A DNA stretch of 64,000 bases from Siphonodentalium dalli (Eukaryota; Mollusca; Scaphopoda; Gadilida; Siphonodentaliidae), in assembly GCA_032622095.1 (NCBI GenBank), contig CP136067.1, positions 61,452,893 to 61,516,892 on the forward strand, in the 5' to 3' direction. Every line of letters begins with the position of its first letter. The stretch's first letter is position 1. A program made the translations under genes and the position numbers. Below the pieces are notes generated by a model that searched no databases, was not told the origin of the DNA, and worked only from the letters and a program-made list of their open reading frames with translations. Of the stretch, positions 45,999-58,724 are shown one piece after another.

Positions 45999-47116
45999 CA
46001 GGGTTGGGGCGATTACATGCCAATGTAAACGATTAGAATTAGAATTACTGCACATGATTTACATGATTATGATTACGATTACTGAAAACATTTTTTCCAA
46101 TGTAATCGATTACAATCACAATTACTTAAGTAAATGTAATCGATTACTTTTTGATTACATCTGATTACAATTGTTAGTGTCCAACCATTTTGATCACATA
46201 GGAATAAATAATGAAATAAATCAGATTAAAATATCAAATTTGATTGAATAAAACATCACTTCATAACAAGGACGCAAGAAACGACTGAAACAATAGGAAG
46301 AAGCAAGCAATAAACACATAAACTTTTTACATTTACATGTATTGGTGAGGTTTCACCATGAAGTTGTGTACCAACTTGTTGGGAATATATTATGTTTAAT
46401 GTGTATTTATTTATGTAAATATATTGTTAATATATTTTTTAATTTTCTTACATGCATTGAAACTAACGCATATTTATGAAACTATCATTAGAAACAATTA
46501 TAAATTATTTGCATGTTCTGTTAGATTCAATACCCAACACAATGAAAATAACACTAATGTTTATTTGATGATCATCCATTGATATCCTGATGAGGATTAA
46601 ATGAGTGCAGCAAATGACAAACCAGCTAATTAGGTCTACCGATGTACATCACACCTGCTTTGTTCAGTTAATTAGCCCTAGTGTACCAGTGTGACTATAC
46701 AACCCTTGTCTGCAGCAGTCCCAATAATATTTAATCCTAATTGAAGTTGGCTAGCCTATTGTATTCATATTAGAACATTTCATTGTCTGTATCATAAGTC
46801 TATTGCCATACATTTCAGCAATTGTGTGTTATCTGTGTCCACTGCCAGAATGTGCTCAGTGTACCACATGAACAAATTGTGCTAACTTTATAATACAGTG
46901 TGAGACTATGAGTATCCAACAGCCATCCGTATGGATATTTTAGTAAAAGTAATCAAAAATAATCAAAATGTAATCATGATTACAGGTACATTTGAAAGTA
47001 AACGATTACGATTACTTGTAATAAAAATGTCATGATTACTGATTACAGGCGATTACTCCAAATTTTATAACCGATTACTTTGAATACGATTACTGTTTAT
47101 GATTATCCCAACCCTG
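45999..47116. mobile_element. hAT-D, 1.1-kb hAT element
   Basis: The left end CAGGGTTGGGGCGATTACAT and right end ATTATCCCAACCCTG are inverted. They are flanked by the exact 8-bp duplication CAACGGAA (45991-45998 and 47117-47124). Subterminal ATTACGATTACT and TAATCGATTAC motifs are repeated many times at both ends (46022-46170 and 46930-47100), as is typical of transposase-binding clusters. There is no transposase, so it is non-autonomous. Confidence 0.93.
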
Positions 47117-47124
47117 CAACGGAA

Positions 47125-48080
47125 CAGCAAATACATATAGGAACATTCTGCTTCCTTGGCAATCTCATTCACCTGCCCACCATTTTTGCAAGTAAAATGG
47201 AACTATCTTTGGTAGCAAAGGAGTTTTATGTTTTGGTCTGTCTTAAATGTGTCCAACTGAATTGCTTTGGTACCAAATTACTTAAGATGGCTTGCAAATG
47301 GCAACAAAATTTGGTAAAAAATTAGTTTTCACATATATCCGGAACATTATTCTCTGCGGTTCCGAAACGGTAGCAAATTGTGACTCACTTGGTTATTAAA
47401 CATGTTACTTAATCAACTGACAACTAAATATTCTACTTTGGTTGTCACAGCATTATGAGGCATGATAAATTAATGTTAAATGATGCAGTATGGAATTTTG
47501 CCGAAAACTGCTTTTCGGATTCTGGCCATATTTTTGAAAGGAAAAGGGCAGAACTTTCATATGGAACTGAGAGAGACGATAATGTGTGGCTACTCTGGCC
47601 CATTAGCATCAAAATTGATCAACCACAATGACATCAGTTATATGGGATATCAGTTGCCCCTACCCCATCATACTCGAAACAAAAATGGTAATGAAGTAAG
47701 ACTAAACTTTGACCCAGTAGGTAAATAGGCCCCAAAATATTCGCTGTTAACAGTTTTCCTGAGCAGTACATATGAGGGTACATGAAAATACCAAAAGAAG
47801 TTAAATAGTGGGGGGTGCACGAGGGGTCATACCAGCTCATGGACTAAATTTATTATTTCATAATCACATCAGTAGAATTTGACTGTTTATTGAAAAAGAT
47901 GTGAGGAGAATGTTGCAGATTAATTTGTCAGGAGAATGTTGCAGATTAATTTGCGTGAATGTGGTTCGTTGCGTTGCATTATGAATAGGAATGTTTGGCC
48001 ATCAGATAATCCAATACATTTACGGCTCTTCATTACTATCTCATCAAAGATGTTTTACGTATATTATACAATGTCTTGAA
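47125..48080. other. Non-coding, nothing recognised
   Basis: No gene supported. A 21-bp block (GGAGAATGTTGCAGATTAAT type) is duplicated at 47904 and 47930. Confidence 0.5.
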
Positions 48081-48414
48081 GCGCACAAGGAAGAGTTCTT
48101 CTTTCTCAACCTCCATATTACATTTACTACAAATTATTTCATCAAGTGGCACTTTGGCTGACGACCCGTTTCATTTTCCAAGTTTATGATTACTAATTCT
48201 GAGTTAACAGAACATTAACAAATTGTTCTGGTTTATATTACTGTTTAACTACACGATACGTCCTTAACTTGTTCGCGTCCGCAAATTTATCATCGCTGAA
48301 AATATCAGTTTCAAAATTCTCTATGTGGCTTTCATTAAATAGTATCACTGATCTGTTTGTGAATTGATGAATTTTGGAATGCCGTTTTGTCTCACTGTAT
48401 GACTGTGGATCTGA

Positions 48415-50742
48415 TTAAGATATTCGCTTTGTGTATTTGATAGCTCTGAATAGACCATCATTCACTAACGGATATCTGCCTGGCTTTCCCCTAACCACAT
48501 GGTCTGATGCATGTTTAGTTACTCCGAGTACAGATGTACATACCATTATGTGAGTAATTTCACAAGTAATTCTGCTTAATATCTTCAAATTAATATCTGA
48601 ATTTTTCTCGCATCCGTAAAGAATAGTTGGTTTGATGAGTTTGTCAAAGAGTTTAACCCACAAATCAACAGAGAAAAGGGAATGATTTTTGAGAGACTTT
48701 CTCAATTAGAATACAATATTGTTGGTATCTTAACAGACTCGAGTGCTTTTCGAAAATCTATAAATGCAGTATACAAAGACTTTCTATCTCTTATGTGTCG
48801 CTTCATTGTGGTTTTGAGTATACATCAGTCTGATATATATCCAGACTCCGTCTCATTACTTTCATCTACGTAAGTTGATTGAAATGAAACACGGTCTGAA
48901 TTTTGTTAGACTGAGTATACATCCACTATCAATTGTACTTTTATGATTCATGAATCCGAACTGATTTTCACTTAAAATATTATTGTGTTCCAGATAATTT
49001 GAAAGCCGTGTGTATATCAATATCATGTGTATTGAAAAGCTCTCATAGTGAATTGCTCAAGACAATAGCTCTGCAGGTAGTTGTTATCGCCAATAATTAT
49101 CGGAACTACCGCTTTGAAAACCTCGTTTCGAACCTTATCTGGACCCAGAAAATTCTTATTTTTCATCTCGTCGAATGCTTCATTGTTATTTGGTCATTTT
49201 CCATTTCATGTGTGACATCAGGTCATTTACTACATTTACAAAAATGACATTTGATGTCCCATCTTTGCAAATCGCAATAAGTGTCATTGCGAAATGACAC
49301 CGCAGAGTCAGGGTCTAATTGGTCCGTAATTTGTTTCTTGCTTTTCCTAACCTTTTGTAACATATTTAACTGTTCGCTGGGATAAGAAGTCTCTATTGCA
49401 TTGAGTTTATCTTCGATACTTTTGTGAAATAACTTCATTTTATATTTTACTTCTTGCTTGTATTTATATATGAGAGATTCATCAAATGGATGTTTTTAGA
49501 TATGCAGCATATTAAATTTCAAGTTGAGATGGCGACACCTTTCGTCAATCCACGGGCGTTTCTATTTTTGCTTCTGATCCCAAATTTCTTACATTGTTCG
49601 ATGATTGATTATTTAATAATTGCATAATTGTTGTAATTTTATTCACTGCCGGTTCAGCCTTTGATTATTTACGTATTATGATATTCGATTCAACATGTTG
49701 TAAATTTCTTTTAATTTCACAATTTCTAACACTTCGACAGTTTTACTATCCGGTGTCCAATTGAAAGTGTAGTCCGCTTTATTGTAACTATATATCCATT
49801 TGGATTCGTAGATTTGATCATATTGCAGATCAGCATGTTCTCCGACAATCAGCACGTTATGGGCTTATAATTGGGTTATTTTAGGTTCATAATCGACGTA
49901 GAATCGGCTCATTTGGAGTCCATAACGAACTGAAAATGACAGTATTTTAGTACCATTATCGACTCAGAATTACTTATTATAAGTTCCTTGTTGGAGGGAA
50001 ATAACACGAATAAACAAATTCACGACTTACCAGGTGTATGCTATTTAAGATGTGTTTTCACTTTGGCCCGCGGGCCACGACATGAAATGGAATAACGGAT
50101 TTATGTCCACTATTATTCAGAATCAATATTCCAATATGAACCTATGTGAATATTATAGATCGATTATGAACCTATTTGTGCGAGGATATGTTATGCAGAT
50201 GCATGGCCAATGGCAAGGAGAATGACCTGATAATTCGTTGGGGGATTATACACAAAAATACTTAACATATGACAGATATCGATCTGAGATCAACACGTAA
50301 ACAACCACACTGCTGCCAATGGTGAATTGTAAAAAATCTTAAAAGGCCACCGACTACTCTGTCATTTACGATACGCAAGGAAACCGATATGCTGAACGAA
50401 ATGAGTTGTCAGACAAACTAATTCACTTGTTCATCTAAACTTTCGTGAGGAGAAATTTCATCAATAGTCAAATTATTTGGTAATGCGGCATGCTCGTCAT
50501 TGCTATTTACAAAAAAAGTCGGACATTTTTCCAGTTCGTGCATTAAAGTCACCACCCATATTTACCATACCGCTGTGGTTGAATGTACTCAAGGGTGCTT
50601 CAAGCTCAGTACAATTAAGAGTCCGTATGGTCTTCCAATATGTTGATTTTTTGGGTGATGTAAGTTTTAGATTCCATTTTGAAAATAAAACACTAAAATT
50701 CAACACAAAGTGCATAACCTCCAACCAAGTGTATTTGAGCAC
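48415..50742 (-). pseudogene. LINE-C, eroded LINE ORF2 (minus strand)
   Basis: On the minus strand, 50560-50510 encodes VNMGGDFNARTGKMSDFF, the endonuclease GDFNARTG block. The stretch 50480-50410 resembles the next endonuclease linker. At 48780-48724 a frame gives LYTAFIDFRKALESVKIPT, the RT motif-A block. Almost directly after it, 48705-48415 gives LWVKLFDKLIKPTILYGCE, normally found well past YADD. The palm motifs B and C are therefore deleted and the copy is dead. Many stops and frameshifts indicate an old insertion. Confidence 0.72.
49890..50175. repeat. Inverted-repeat element inside LINE-C
   Basis: TAGGTTCATAATCGAC near 49891 and its near reverse complement GATCGATTATGAACCTA near 50158 face each other about 270 bp apart. 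Related motifs (GTCCATAACGAACTG, ATTATCGACTCAGAATTA) lie between. A small MITE-like insertion is plausible; no target duplication was resolved. Confidence 0.45.
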
Positions 50743-50759
50743 TGTATAAATTTCTGGTG

Positions 50760-51765
50760 TTGTCCGCGCGACAGTAAAAAATAACTCCTCCTTTCATAGA
50801 ATATACACCATTACATATACGACTCGGTTCAGCTTTAATAGAATGTACACCATTACATATACGACTCGGTTCAGTGCAATGGTTATGTGCAATTTGGATA
50901 TCTATTTCTGGATTCTATAATTCGAAAATTACAGTTGGGGTTTACTTCCTTTGGAATCTGATTCTGTATTCAATCAACGTATCTCGAAAGTTTTCCGAAC
51001 TTGGTCAAAGGTAGGAACACAGTTTGGAATGGAACTACAACTTACAATCTCTATGTCTCTACCAAATGCAATCCATCCATTTTTTTAAAATAAACTGTTA
51101 TTTCTCTCAAACTGTTGATTTCAATTTAATTATCAGACGCAGCATATACGATCACGTTAATCAGCGAAGTTAGAGCTCTAACTGTTGGCTACCTGTTTTA
51201 TAGGACGCAAATGTTATTCCTCTGGTCCTTTGTCAGGTATGAGGTCGTATCCCCAGAAACAATAACAATTCGTGTACTTTTCGAGATTCTAACCGAAGGA
51301 CTAGTTTTGTCCAAACAACCCGAATACTGGTACAGTGATACATAAGATATTACATATTGTTTTAATGCAAAGTTTGGTTCAAATGGTCGGTTATGAATGG
51401 TATGTCAGCCTTCACTAACTTCAAGCTCTTCCAGATTGAAGTATTGGAAATGGAATTGGTTCATTTCAGTATCTCGATTCATATCCTTGTTTGATACCAA
51501 GCCTATGCAATGTCTCTTTGGTAATTGTGCTTGAAAAAAGATGATCTTAAATTTTTGACCTATATGTCCTGAACCAGTAGTGAATGTTTTCACTTCAACT
51601 CTCCTTATCAGAACTTTCATATCTGTGTGTGATCGTTTGTTTCAGGTTATTTGATACTACTGGCATCATCATAATTGTACGAACATTGGACACTGTAGAT
51701 TCAACACAATATTTCCATTTTGTTGACCAACTAATGAGAATTTTGGAGTTTCTTTTACGCCGAGT
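50760..51765. other. Non-coding with a small tandem duplication
   Basis: A ~41-bp unit (TAGAATGTACACCATTACAT then ATACGACTCGGTTCAG) occurs twice at about 50798-50876. Otherwise nothing is recognised. Confidence 0.5.
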
Positions 51766-51774
51766 TTTGTAGTA

Positions 51775-51925
51775 ACTGACGAGTTATCTGGTAGCTCACG
51801 AATTATGTAGTACATTCAACGAGTTATGTAGCAATTTGCGGTCACGAGTTCTCTAGTAGAAGATCAACGAGTGGTGTAGTAAAACAAGCTAACGAATTAT
51901 GTCATAAAAATTGTCGAGTTTGGAC
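51775..51925. repeat. Irregular minisatellite with ACGAGTTATGTAG motif
   Basis: The motif ACGA(G/A)TTATGTAG and variants recur about six times at 20-35 bp spacing. Confidence 0.7.
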
Positions 51926-51938
51926 CTGTTTGGACTTA

Positions 51939-52055
51939 AGAAATAACTCTTGTTTAGATTAAGGTTATGCATTTATAATATAACCGGAAAGTTTGAAGAT
52001 AAATTCTATGACGCGCGTATATCTCATAACCTTAATCGAAACAAGAGTTATTTCT
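51939..52055. repeat. 31-bp inverted repeat around a 55-nt loop
   Basis: Arms 51939-51969 and 52025-52055 are reverse complements with a single mismatch (AGAAATAACTCTTGTTT(A/C)GA and onward). Could be a small foldback element. Confidence 0.9.
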
Positions 52056-52059
52056 GATA

Positions 52060-53186
52060 ATTTAATCCGTAATTTCACAAGAGAACCACCATAATCAGAT
52101 GGTATAAGTATAAAAGAAGTGAACACTTTGAGATTATTGCCGTCGAAAAGAGGCACACCAAAGTTGAAATTGATATGAACGCTGGCAATCAAACATTCAA
52201 TTATCAGTGATCAAGTAGTGTGATTAATTCGTCGCGTAAATTTTGGCCATTGAAATGTGTACACACAGGGTACACACAGTGATCAACTGATCGCTCCACT
52301 GTCGCAGCAGGTGTTCCAGAAATATTTCGCATGTACTGTGGCACGAGTTGTTAGTTTCTGAAACTACATTTCTTTGCAAATGTTAGCTCGATCTAGTCTT
52401 GTTGATTTTTCTTGGTTCGTATGCACCTAAGTACTGATGGGTAATTATCAGTAAATGTAATGGCAGAGCAGTACTACCTGAAGGAGTTTTTATGCAGCAT
52501 CGGAATCCCCGTTTATATCGCAAATAGTATTGAATAGTTTCAATGTACATTTTAGGCACGCGGTATATATGTGTGGTCATATGGCATGATGCTGCTATGA
52601 CCGCTGTCATTTCAATAGCAGAAGTAATTTAGGTTATCGAGAAATAATTTTAATGGCTAAATGTCTGACAACCAATGGTTTTATTATATTCTGTGGATTG
52701 ACAGCTGATGATTAAATTGTACATTATTATATTGCAAATTCAATGTTTATTTGTGTAAGGTTTGGTGTGGCGGGCGATAATGACGCTGTAGCTCAACTTT
52801 AGCTATTGCGAATTTTGTCAGTGCTTGATTTATGGAGTTATGGCCCTTAAACCGGCCTCTCACATTTATCGACAATTGTAGAGTATGTCTGGAACGCATT
52901 GAGGTAGCGGAACGGGACAAATATTATGGTATAGAGCAATTTAAACGTGGTTCAGTTCTACAAAATGGACGTTGTCCGATTATTGATCGCGGAGTGGGGC
53001 AGGGTGTTCAAAGTCGTAAAAAATAAATTCTCTCCCATTGCGACCAAACTATTTGATAACGATGCCGTGAACATTTTGTAAATCGGTCCAAAATTTACCG
53101 AGTTACCGGCCCCTGAATGTTCAAAAATAATAAATATCTCTCCCTAATGGAGGAAAATAGCTAATGGAAGAGCTGGAGCGCGGGAT
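52060..53186. other. Non-coding, nothing recognised
   Basis: No supported gene. A 64-residue open frame (52832-53026) has no recognisable domain. Confidence 0.5.
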
Positions 53187-53255
53187 ATGGTGAGACGATG
53201 CCCGGGAAAGCGGTGGGACCAGGCCGTGGTGGTGAGACCAGACCGGGTGGTGAGA
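53187..53255. repeat. 69-bp direct repeat flanking LINE-B copy 2 (left)
   Basis: Identical to 54897-54965 (begins ATGGTGAGACGATGCCCGGG). GC-rich and unlike its surroundings. Target-site duplication of the LINE-B insertion. Confidence 0.92.
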
Positions 53256-54896
53256 GAGAGATATGTTTATTCCTCCAAATATGGAGACCATTATGGTACA
53301 ATATATATATACAAAAGTTACATGAAGACATATATACACATGCAATATAATTTAACTTGAGAAATTCATTGTGGGAATGATATACTGCAAGACAAGATGT
53401 TTAAGACATATATTTAGTGAAGTATCCGATATGATGTCTTAATCATAAAACTTAGTCAGAACACAGGATGAACATAAACCTCACTCATCGCTTGAAAAGA
53501 CGATATCCATCACAAATCAGTTCAATTTGCATTGGGATACACCCGCCTAGGCAAAACGCAAGGAATGTATCGCTATTCATGCTGTCAAGAAAGGTAAAAG
53601 TTTCAATTCCAAATATGTCAATCAGTGAATACCAAAATGTGTTCCGTACCATCTGTGCAAACTCAGATGTACACTCGAGATATCTATGAAACAAGAGATT
53701 TGAATATGTTTGGTTGCAGCGATTGCATTGAGCGTCATTGTCATACGTGGTTTTGGTAAAAATATTGGTCATCTTGATACAAATTGGAAAATACTCAGGT
53801 TCTTCGAGAGAGAGAGCTGCCAAAGTTTCCACAGTGACTGGTTGTCGGGTTTTACCTTGAAGAGAAAAGATAGATAATCTGACCACGCTGACTCACATCG
53901 TGTGAGTAGTGAGCAGAGAGACAATCTCTGACAATTTTCTTCCAAGTGGACTGGGTAGGGAAGAAACCCGTTTCCGTAAAAGATGGAAGATAATGGTATA
54001 AGTTGAATTTATGGAGAGTATCAGATATATCTTTTAGAAATCCTGTCATCGGGCAACCGTATATTCGATTACCGTTATAATTGAATAGGAATTCACCGAG
54101 AGCTGCTCTGTGATTCCGTGGTAAGTTAATCAGTGTTCCAAGAAACAATAATTTTCTCCGCTGAATTTCGTACTCAATAGGGAGAAGTCCGAGTAGTGAT
54201 AGGGATAATATTGTATTACTGTGTTTCGGAATGCGCTGTAAATTCTTAACACACATGCGATAAGCGCGTTCTATCGTGGTATATTGCGTATGTGACAAAT
54301 CCCACCATGATTCACAGCCATAAAGAGCTTTGGGAATAACGATATGCTTAAGAATCTTTAAGTTGGTTAAAGGAGAGAACTCGATTGTAACAGGTGAGCG
54401 ACAAGCTGAGAAGAATACTTTGCGTAGCATATCAGTAGCCTTCTCAACGTTCGGATTCTGTTTACCAGTCGAGCTCTGAATAATACCCAGATGAGAGACT
54501 TCTTCTACGTTGGCGATATGTCTGGGTCCGAGCTCCCATGGTCTATCCTCAGTGTGACGCCAGTATTGGGATGTGCCAATTACAACAACTTTGCTGTTCT
54601 CGTGTGAGAACTCGAAGCGCCATTTTAAACTATATAAGTGACATATGTTGAGGAGTCTACGCAGACCTCCGTCTGCGAATGAGAGAATAGTTATGTCATC
54701 AGCCGTCGTAGGGGACGAACATGAAATAGAGCTAATGTGAACGCCATCACGTGTATCTGACAGGGATTCCACAAGTTCATCAATAAAGACAAGATACAAG
54801 AAGGGCGACATTAATCCTCCTTGTCTTGTTCCTTGCTCCACTGTGAAGGCTTCCGATGTTATCCCATTACAGAGAACATGGCTCTGTACATCTGAG
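53256..54896 (-). pseudogene. LINE-B copy 2, 5'-truncated reverse transcriptase (minus strand)
   Basis: On the minus strand it starts within the RT domain at DVQSHVLCNGITSEAF and runs to the same 3' tail as copy 1 (reverse of AATAAACATATCTCTC). It keeps QGTRQGG (motif B), TADD at motif C, and the C-x2-C-x9-H-x4-C finger (CNRCNQTYSNLLFHRYLEC), and is about 95% like copy 1 by eye. Motif A is lost through truncation. A small deletion near 53870 shifts the frame (SQRGQ then IIYLFSSR), splitting it into 53852-54896 and 53485-53886. The open frame extends artificially upstream into the flanking 69-bp repeat up to 55012. Confidence 0.9.
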
Positions 54897-54965
54897 ATGG
54901 TGAGACGATGCCCGGGAAAGCGGTGGGACCAGGCCGTGGTGGTGAGACCAGACCGGGTGGTGAGA
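54897..54965. repeat. 69-bp direct repeat flanking LINE-B copy 2 (right)
   Basis: Exact copy of 53187-53255 at the 5' truncation point of LINE-B copy 2. Confidence 0.92.
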
Positions 54966-55141
54966 CCAGGCAGACCAATGGCGGATGTAAACGTCAGATT
55001 TAGCAACAACAAAACAAAAAAGTCCAGCGGTGTAATATTTTTATTGCATGTTCCGAATGGGAAGAGTGATGCGGATCCGAATATACCACTTGTTAGTTTT
55101 TTGGCCCGACCGTTACCGACCTACGACCGGGACAAAAAATG

Positions 55142-55815
55142 ACCTATTTATAGCGCCAAATCCAAACGGGCTAATTAATGAGCAAGATTAATGTAGTAGC
55201 AGATACGCCGGAATCCTGTAGGTACGATCCCAAAGTTTGACCAATCTACTATAAAGGCAACCTGTCCAAACGCGACGTCGCTTCAGGTGGGTTCAAACTT
55301 TTGGCAAATTCCAACGAAAATCAAAGGGGGGGGGGGGGGAATTTGTAAAAAAAATCACACATTAAGATAATTTTTTTTTTATAAGTGGATGTGATAGCTA
55401 GTGTCGAGGCGCAACTTTGTCATGACTCTTCAAATCGCGCTAAAGCCAAATGTTTACAAGTGGCGAGGCTTTATAAGGTAAATGAGAATAGTTAAGTGCT
55501 GTATCACTAACCTATTTTCCCCGCCAAATCCAAACGGGCTAATGAAAGAGCGAGCTAATGCAGGAGCAGTTATTTTGATATACCGTAGATAATCTCCCAA
55601 ATTTTGAGCGTTCTACTAAAGAAGCAACCAGCCCAACGGAGAGCTGGCATTCGGGTGGGTTCAAATTAGTAAATTCCACAGAAAACCAAAGGTGGAAAAA
55701 TACTCCTAAAATCAAACATGGGGATATAACTTTTTTGATGAGTGGATGTTATTGGGAGTTTTGGAGCGAACGGTTTACTCGTGGCGACGCTATATATCGT
55801 AAAACGTACGTACCT
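55142..55815. repeat. ~365-bp direct repeat, two diverged copies
   Basis: Copies at about 55142-55505 and 55508-55815 share CCTATTT...GCCAAATCCAAACGGGCTAAT, GGGTGGGTTCAAA and GTGGCGA(G/C)GCT blocks in order. They have many indels, so the duplication is old. Confidence 0.75.
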
Positions 55816-56554
55816 CTAACTTAATTGTATCTTGTATGTGAGCATGGAACAATATTTACCGTTTATATCAAGAAAAGTAGTATGACTATTTGTGCACTCA
55901 ATTGTGTTGTCTGCATTGTGATACAAATTACAATGTCTGTAATTTGGCAGGGGTGTCCATCTTCTTGGTGTGTATACAGAAATACCTATTGGTATTGAAT
56001 CATTGAAGCAGTCTCATAACATAGTTCAGAAGTGTATGGGCAACTCACATGCTACTATTTAGTCATGTAAATTGAATTTTCCCAGATATAACGTGACGTC
56101 AAACATCCACTGGGAAAAGTACTTATGCACAAAGTATCAGAGAAACACAGTACCTGAGATTTAGTCAACTGCGGATGACAGTGGAAACAAACAAACAAAC
56201 AGGTGTACACCATGAACATCCAAACATAAAAGCAAAGCATCAACGCGAGAAATAGGAAGAGAGAAGAAGGAATAGAGAGTAGTGAAGCGCAATACATGTA
56301 AAACGAGAATCATTACAAACGTTTAATTATATGGAAGTATACGAATTTCCCACCGGGAATTCGAAAAACCGCTAGTTATATCGAATTTTAGTTTCATGTT
56401 TGCGATAGCCGTATTCTATATTATTTTTTGTTATGAATTGATCTGCCTGTGTGATATCTATGTTCGTATAATATTGCTTTTAAAGTTGTTTTTGTATTGT
56501 TTTAATTATGTTTTTATTCTGAGTAACAAATCAAGTTCTAAACAAATATTTTAG
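55816..56554. other. Non-coding, nothing recognised
   Basis: No gene or repeat ends were identified. Confidence 0.5.
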
Positions 56555-56716
56555 TCATTAATTGTGAACCGCCCAGAAAATGAGGATTTAATTTGGCAAA
56601 AGTCTTTTTTAATTCGGCCAAAAACTATTTGGCCAAAGTTTTTTTCATTTGGCTAATAAAATTTTCATTCGACCAAACTTTTGGCCACAAGATTTTTCTG
56701 TCCAGCGCGAACACTG
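56555..56716. mobile_element. Solo right end of a hAT-A family element
   Basis: GTGAACCGCCCAGAAAATGA, then ATTTGGC(T/C)AA-type repeats, then CAGCGCGAACACTG at 56703-56716. This matches 23392-23542 of hAT-A. The left end was not found, so it is truncated or the family inserted as a fragment. Confidence 0.75.
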
Positions 56717-57100
56717 TAGTTGACTCCCTACTTAATAAGATATGTCTGAAACACATTCCTTCCGGTAGTTGAAGCGAGTTTCCGTAGAAAATGACATTGA
56801 GCGAATATCTGCATTGTTATCACGACGTGAATACATTCTCCACCCTATTTTAAACGTCGGAAAAGACGTAATGAGTAATTGCGTTACAGGATCCATAGTC
56901 CATGAGCCAGGCACCCCAAAAATGGAAAATGGTACCAATTTGCTGGGCAAATTCTATCAACATTTTTCTGAAAGCCTATAACCTGAAGTTTATCTCAATG
57001 CTGGGGCACACTGGGGCAGTGTAGCTAGTGTGCAAAATTTGTGTTTCTATGGCAACGGAGGGTGTTTTTGGCCAGTATAAAAATTATGCCTATAATGGTT
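56717..57100. other. Non-coding, nothing recognised
   Basis: Short overlapping frames on both strands; no domain. Confidence 0.45.
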
Positions 57101-58147
57101 TATAACTAGAAAGTTTAAGGCAGTACGTCTACCTGTGCATCGATATGGGGTGCTACCATTGTTGGGCTTTCTTTTGGCACTGGAGATTTCCCCTCAAGAG
57201 GTCAAGGTCATATATAATAATAATAGCATTTTTCATAACGGGTCATACATATTCTACCCACTGAGTTTATATATCAGTTCTGAATACGTTATCATTGCTC
57301 AGAAATAATATATAGCATATAGGCTACACGGACAACTGCGTTGTTATTGAAACCGAGAAGTCCCTCTCTTTAAACTTGGTGACCATATTCCAAAATGGGT
57401 AAAAATCAGTTATTTCACAAGATATCGTGCTTCTGTGTAGATTATCGATTAAATACTTATAGTGGGCTCCCTCAATGGTTGAATCGTGATTTTAGTGACT
57501 AAAGCATGAAACTTCAAATATATGTTGCTTAGGTATGCTCGGGTTGGGGGGGTCATCTATTATGATAAAATCAGGTTTCCATGGCAACGGCATAACATAT
57601 TTAAAGAAATAGTTAAAAAGCCACTTTTGAGATTCAACGAACCTTGGGTTTAAACAAATTATGTTAACTCATAGCTCTCATTAGTGGTCCAACAAGCGGA
57701 CCTGGTCACCATGGCATATAAGGGCAAGGTCAATTACCAGGGTCAAGGTCATAGGGGAAAATGTATTATTTTTGTCTATTTTTTATTAATTGTCTAATAT
57801 TTCGTTTAATGCAGGAAGTTTATCTTTGCAATGGTATGGGAGTGTTGGCCATTGGTGTACTTTCTTTTGACGATGGAGATTTCACCTCCAGAGGTCAAGG
57901 TCATATACAAATGTCAAAAATATTAGTTTTTTTCATATCGGGTCATAGTTTCTACCCACTGAGTTTATATCAGCTCTGAATACATTATCTTTGCTCAGAA
58001 ATAATCTACAACATATATGCTATATGGAGAACTGCGTTATTATTGCAACCGGCAAGTCGTGAGATATAGGTCTTTAAACTGTGGCCATTTTCAAAACTAG
58101 GTCAAAATCAGTTATTTCCCAAGATATCGTGTTTTTGTGCATATTAT
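57101..58147. repeat. ~693-bp direct repeat, two copies
   Basis: Block GAGGTCAAGGTCATAT, then CGGGTCATA, CTACCCACTGAGTTTATAT and CAGTTATTTC(A/C)CAAGATATCG recurs with a period of 693 bp (57198 versus 57891). The end of the second unit (ATGGTTGAATTGTGATTTAT) is displaced to 59211 by the insertions at 58148-59206. Confidence 0.8.
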
Positions 58148-58304
58148 ATAGAGGATCTACAACGAGTCCCCAGTTTATAGCGGGATTTACAAAACGAGTC
58201 CAGTAAATTAGGTCTGGGCCGAGCCTTTGGCGAGGTCCAGACCTAATTTACTGGACGAGTTTTGTAATTTTCGCTATAAACTGGGGACGAGTTGTAGATT
58301 CTAT
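58148..58304. repeat. 157-bp near-perfect hairpin
   Basis: Arms of about 72 bp (58148-58220 and 58231-58304) are reverse complements with a few mismatches. They include TCCAGTAAATTAGGTCTGG and CCCCAGTTTATAGCG in both arms, around a loop of about 10 nt. It may be one arm or the tip of a foldback or MITE inserted in the 693-bp repeat. Confidence 0.92.
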
Positions 58305-58724
58305 TTATTACATGACCCAAAACATCGACAAAACATACTTAAATCAACAAATGGGACGCGAAACTAACATCGGCTTCTATAAGACATGCGATGACGTTTG
58401 CACGTAACTATTCGTTGTTTACCGCGTAAAGAAATAGTCCAAGATAAATAAAGACTCTTTGGTGCATATATTGGCGTATTTTTAATGATATAATTTTTCA
58501 AACTCTTCATTCAAAATAGTTTGTTGGAAAAATATTGGAAGCTATAGTATTTTGAGACGTAGCTTATGGAATGTTAACAGACCACAAACCGGAAGTCAAA
58601 GGTCACCTGGCACTATTTCCTGTTATTAAACGAACGTTTAATATCACAATTTATAGAATGGGTTTATTGAATGGAATAAGGGTAGAATCATGTAATAAAG
58701 TTAGATAATTTATAGTAGGATCGT

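Noticed and set aside
45798-46055. 85-residue minus-strand frame
   Set aside because: It crosses the left border of the hAT-D insertion, so it cannot be an intact gene.
52832-53026. 64-residue frame that looks protein-like
   Set aside because: No domain or context; too short to support a gene.
54843-55142. 99-residue plus-strand frame
   Set aside because: It overlaps the LINE-B copy 2 junction and its target duplication; no domain.
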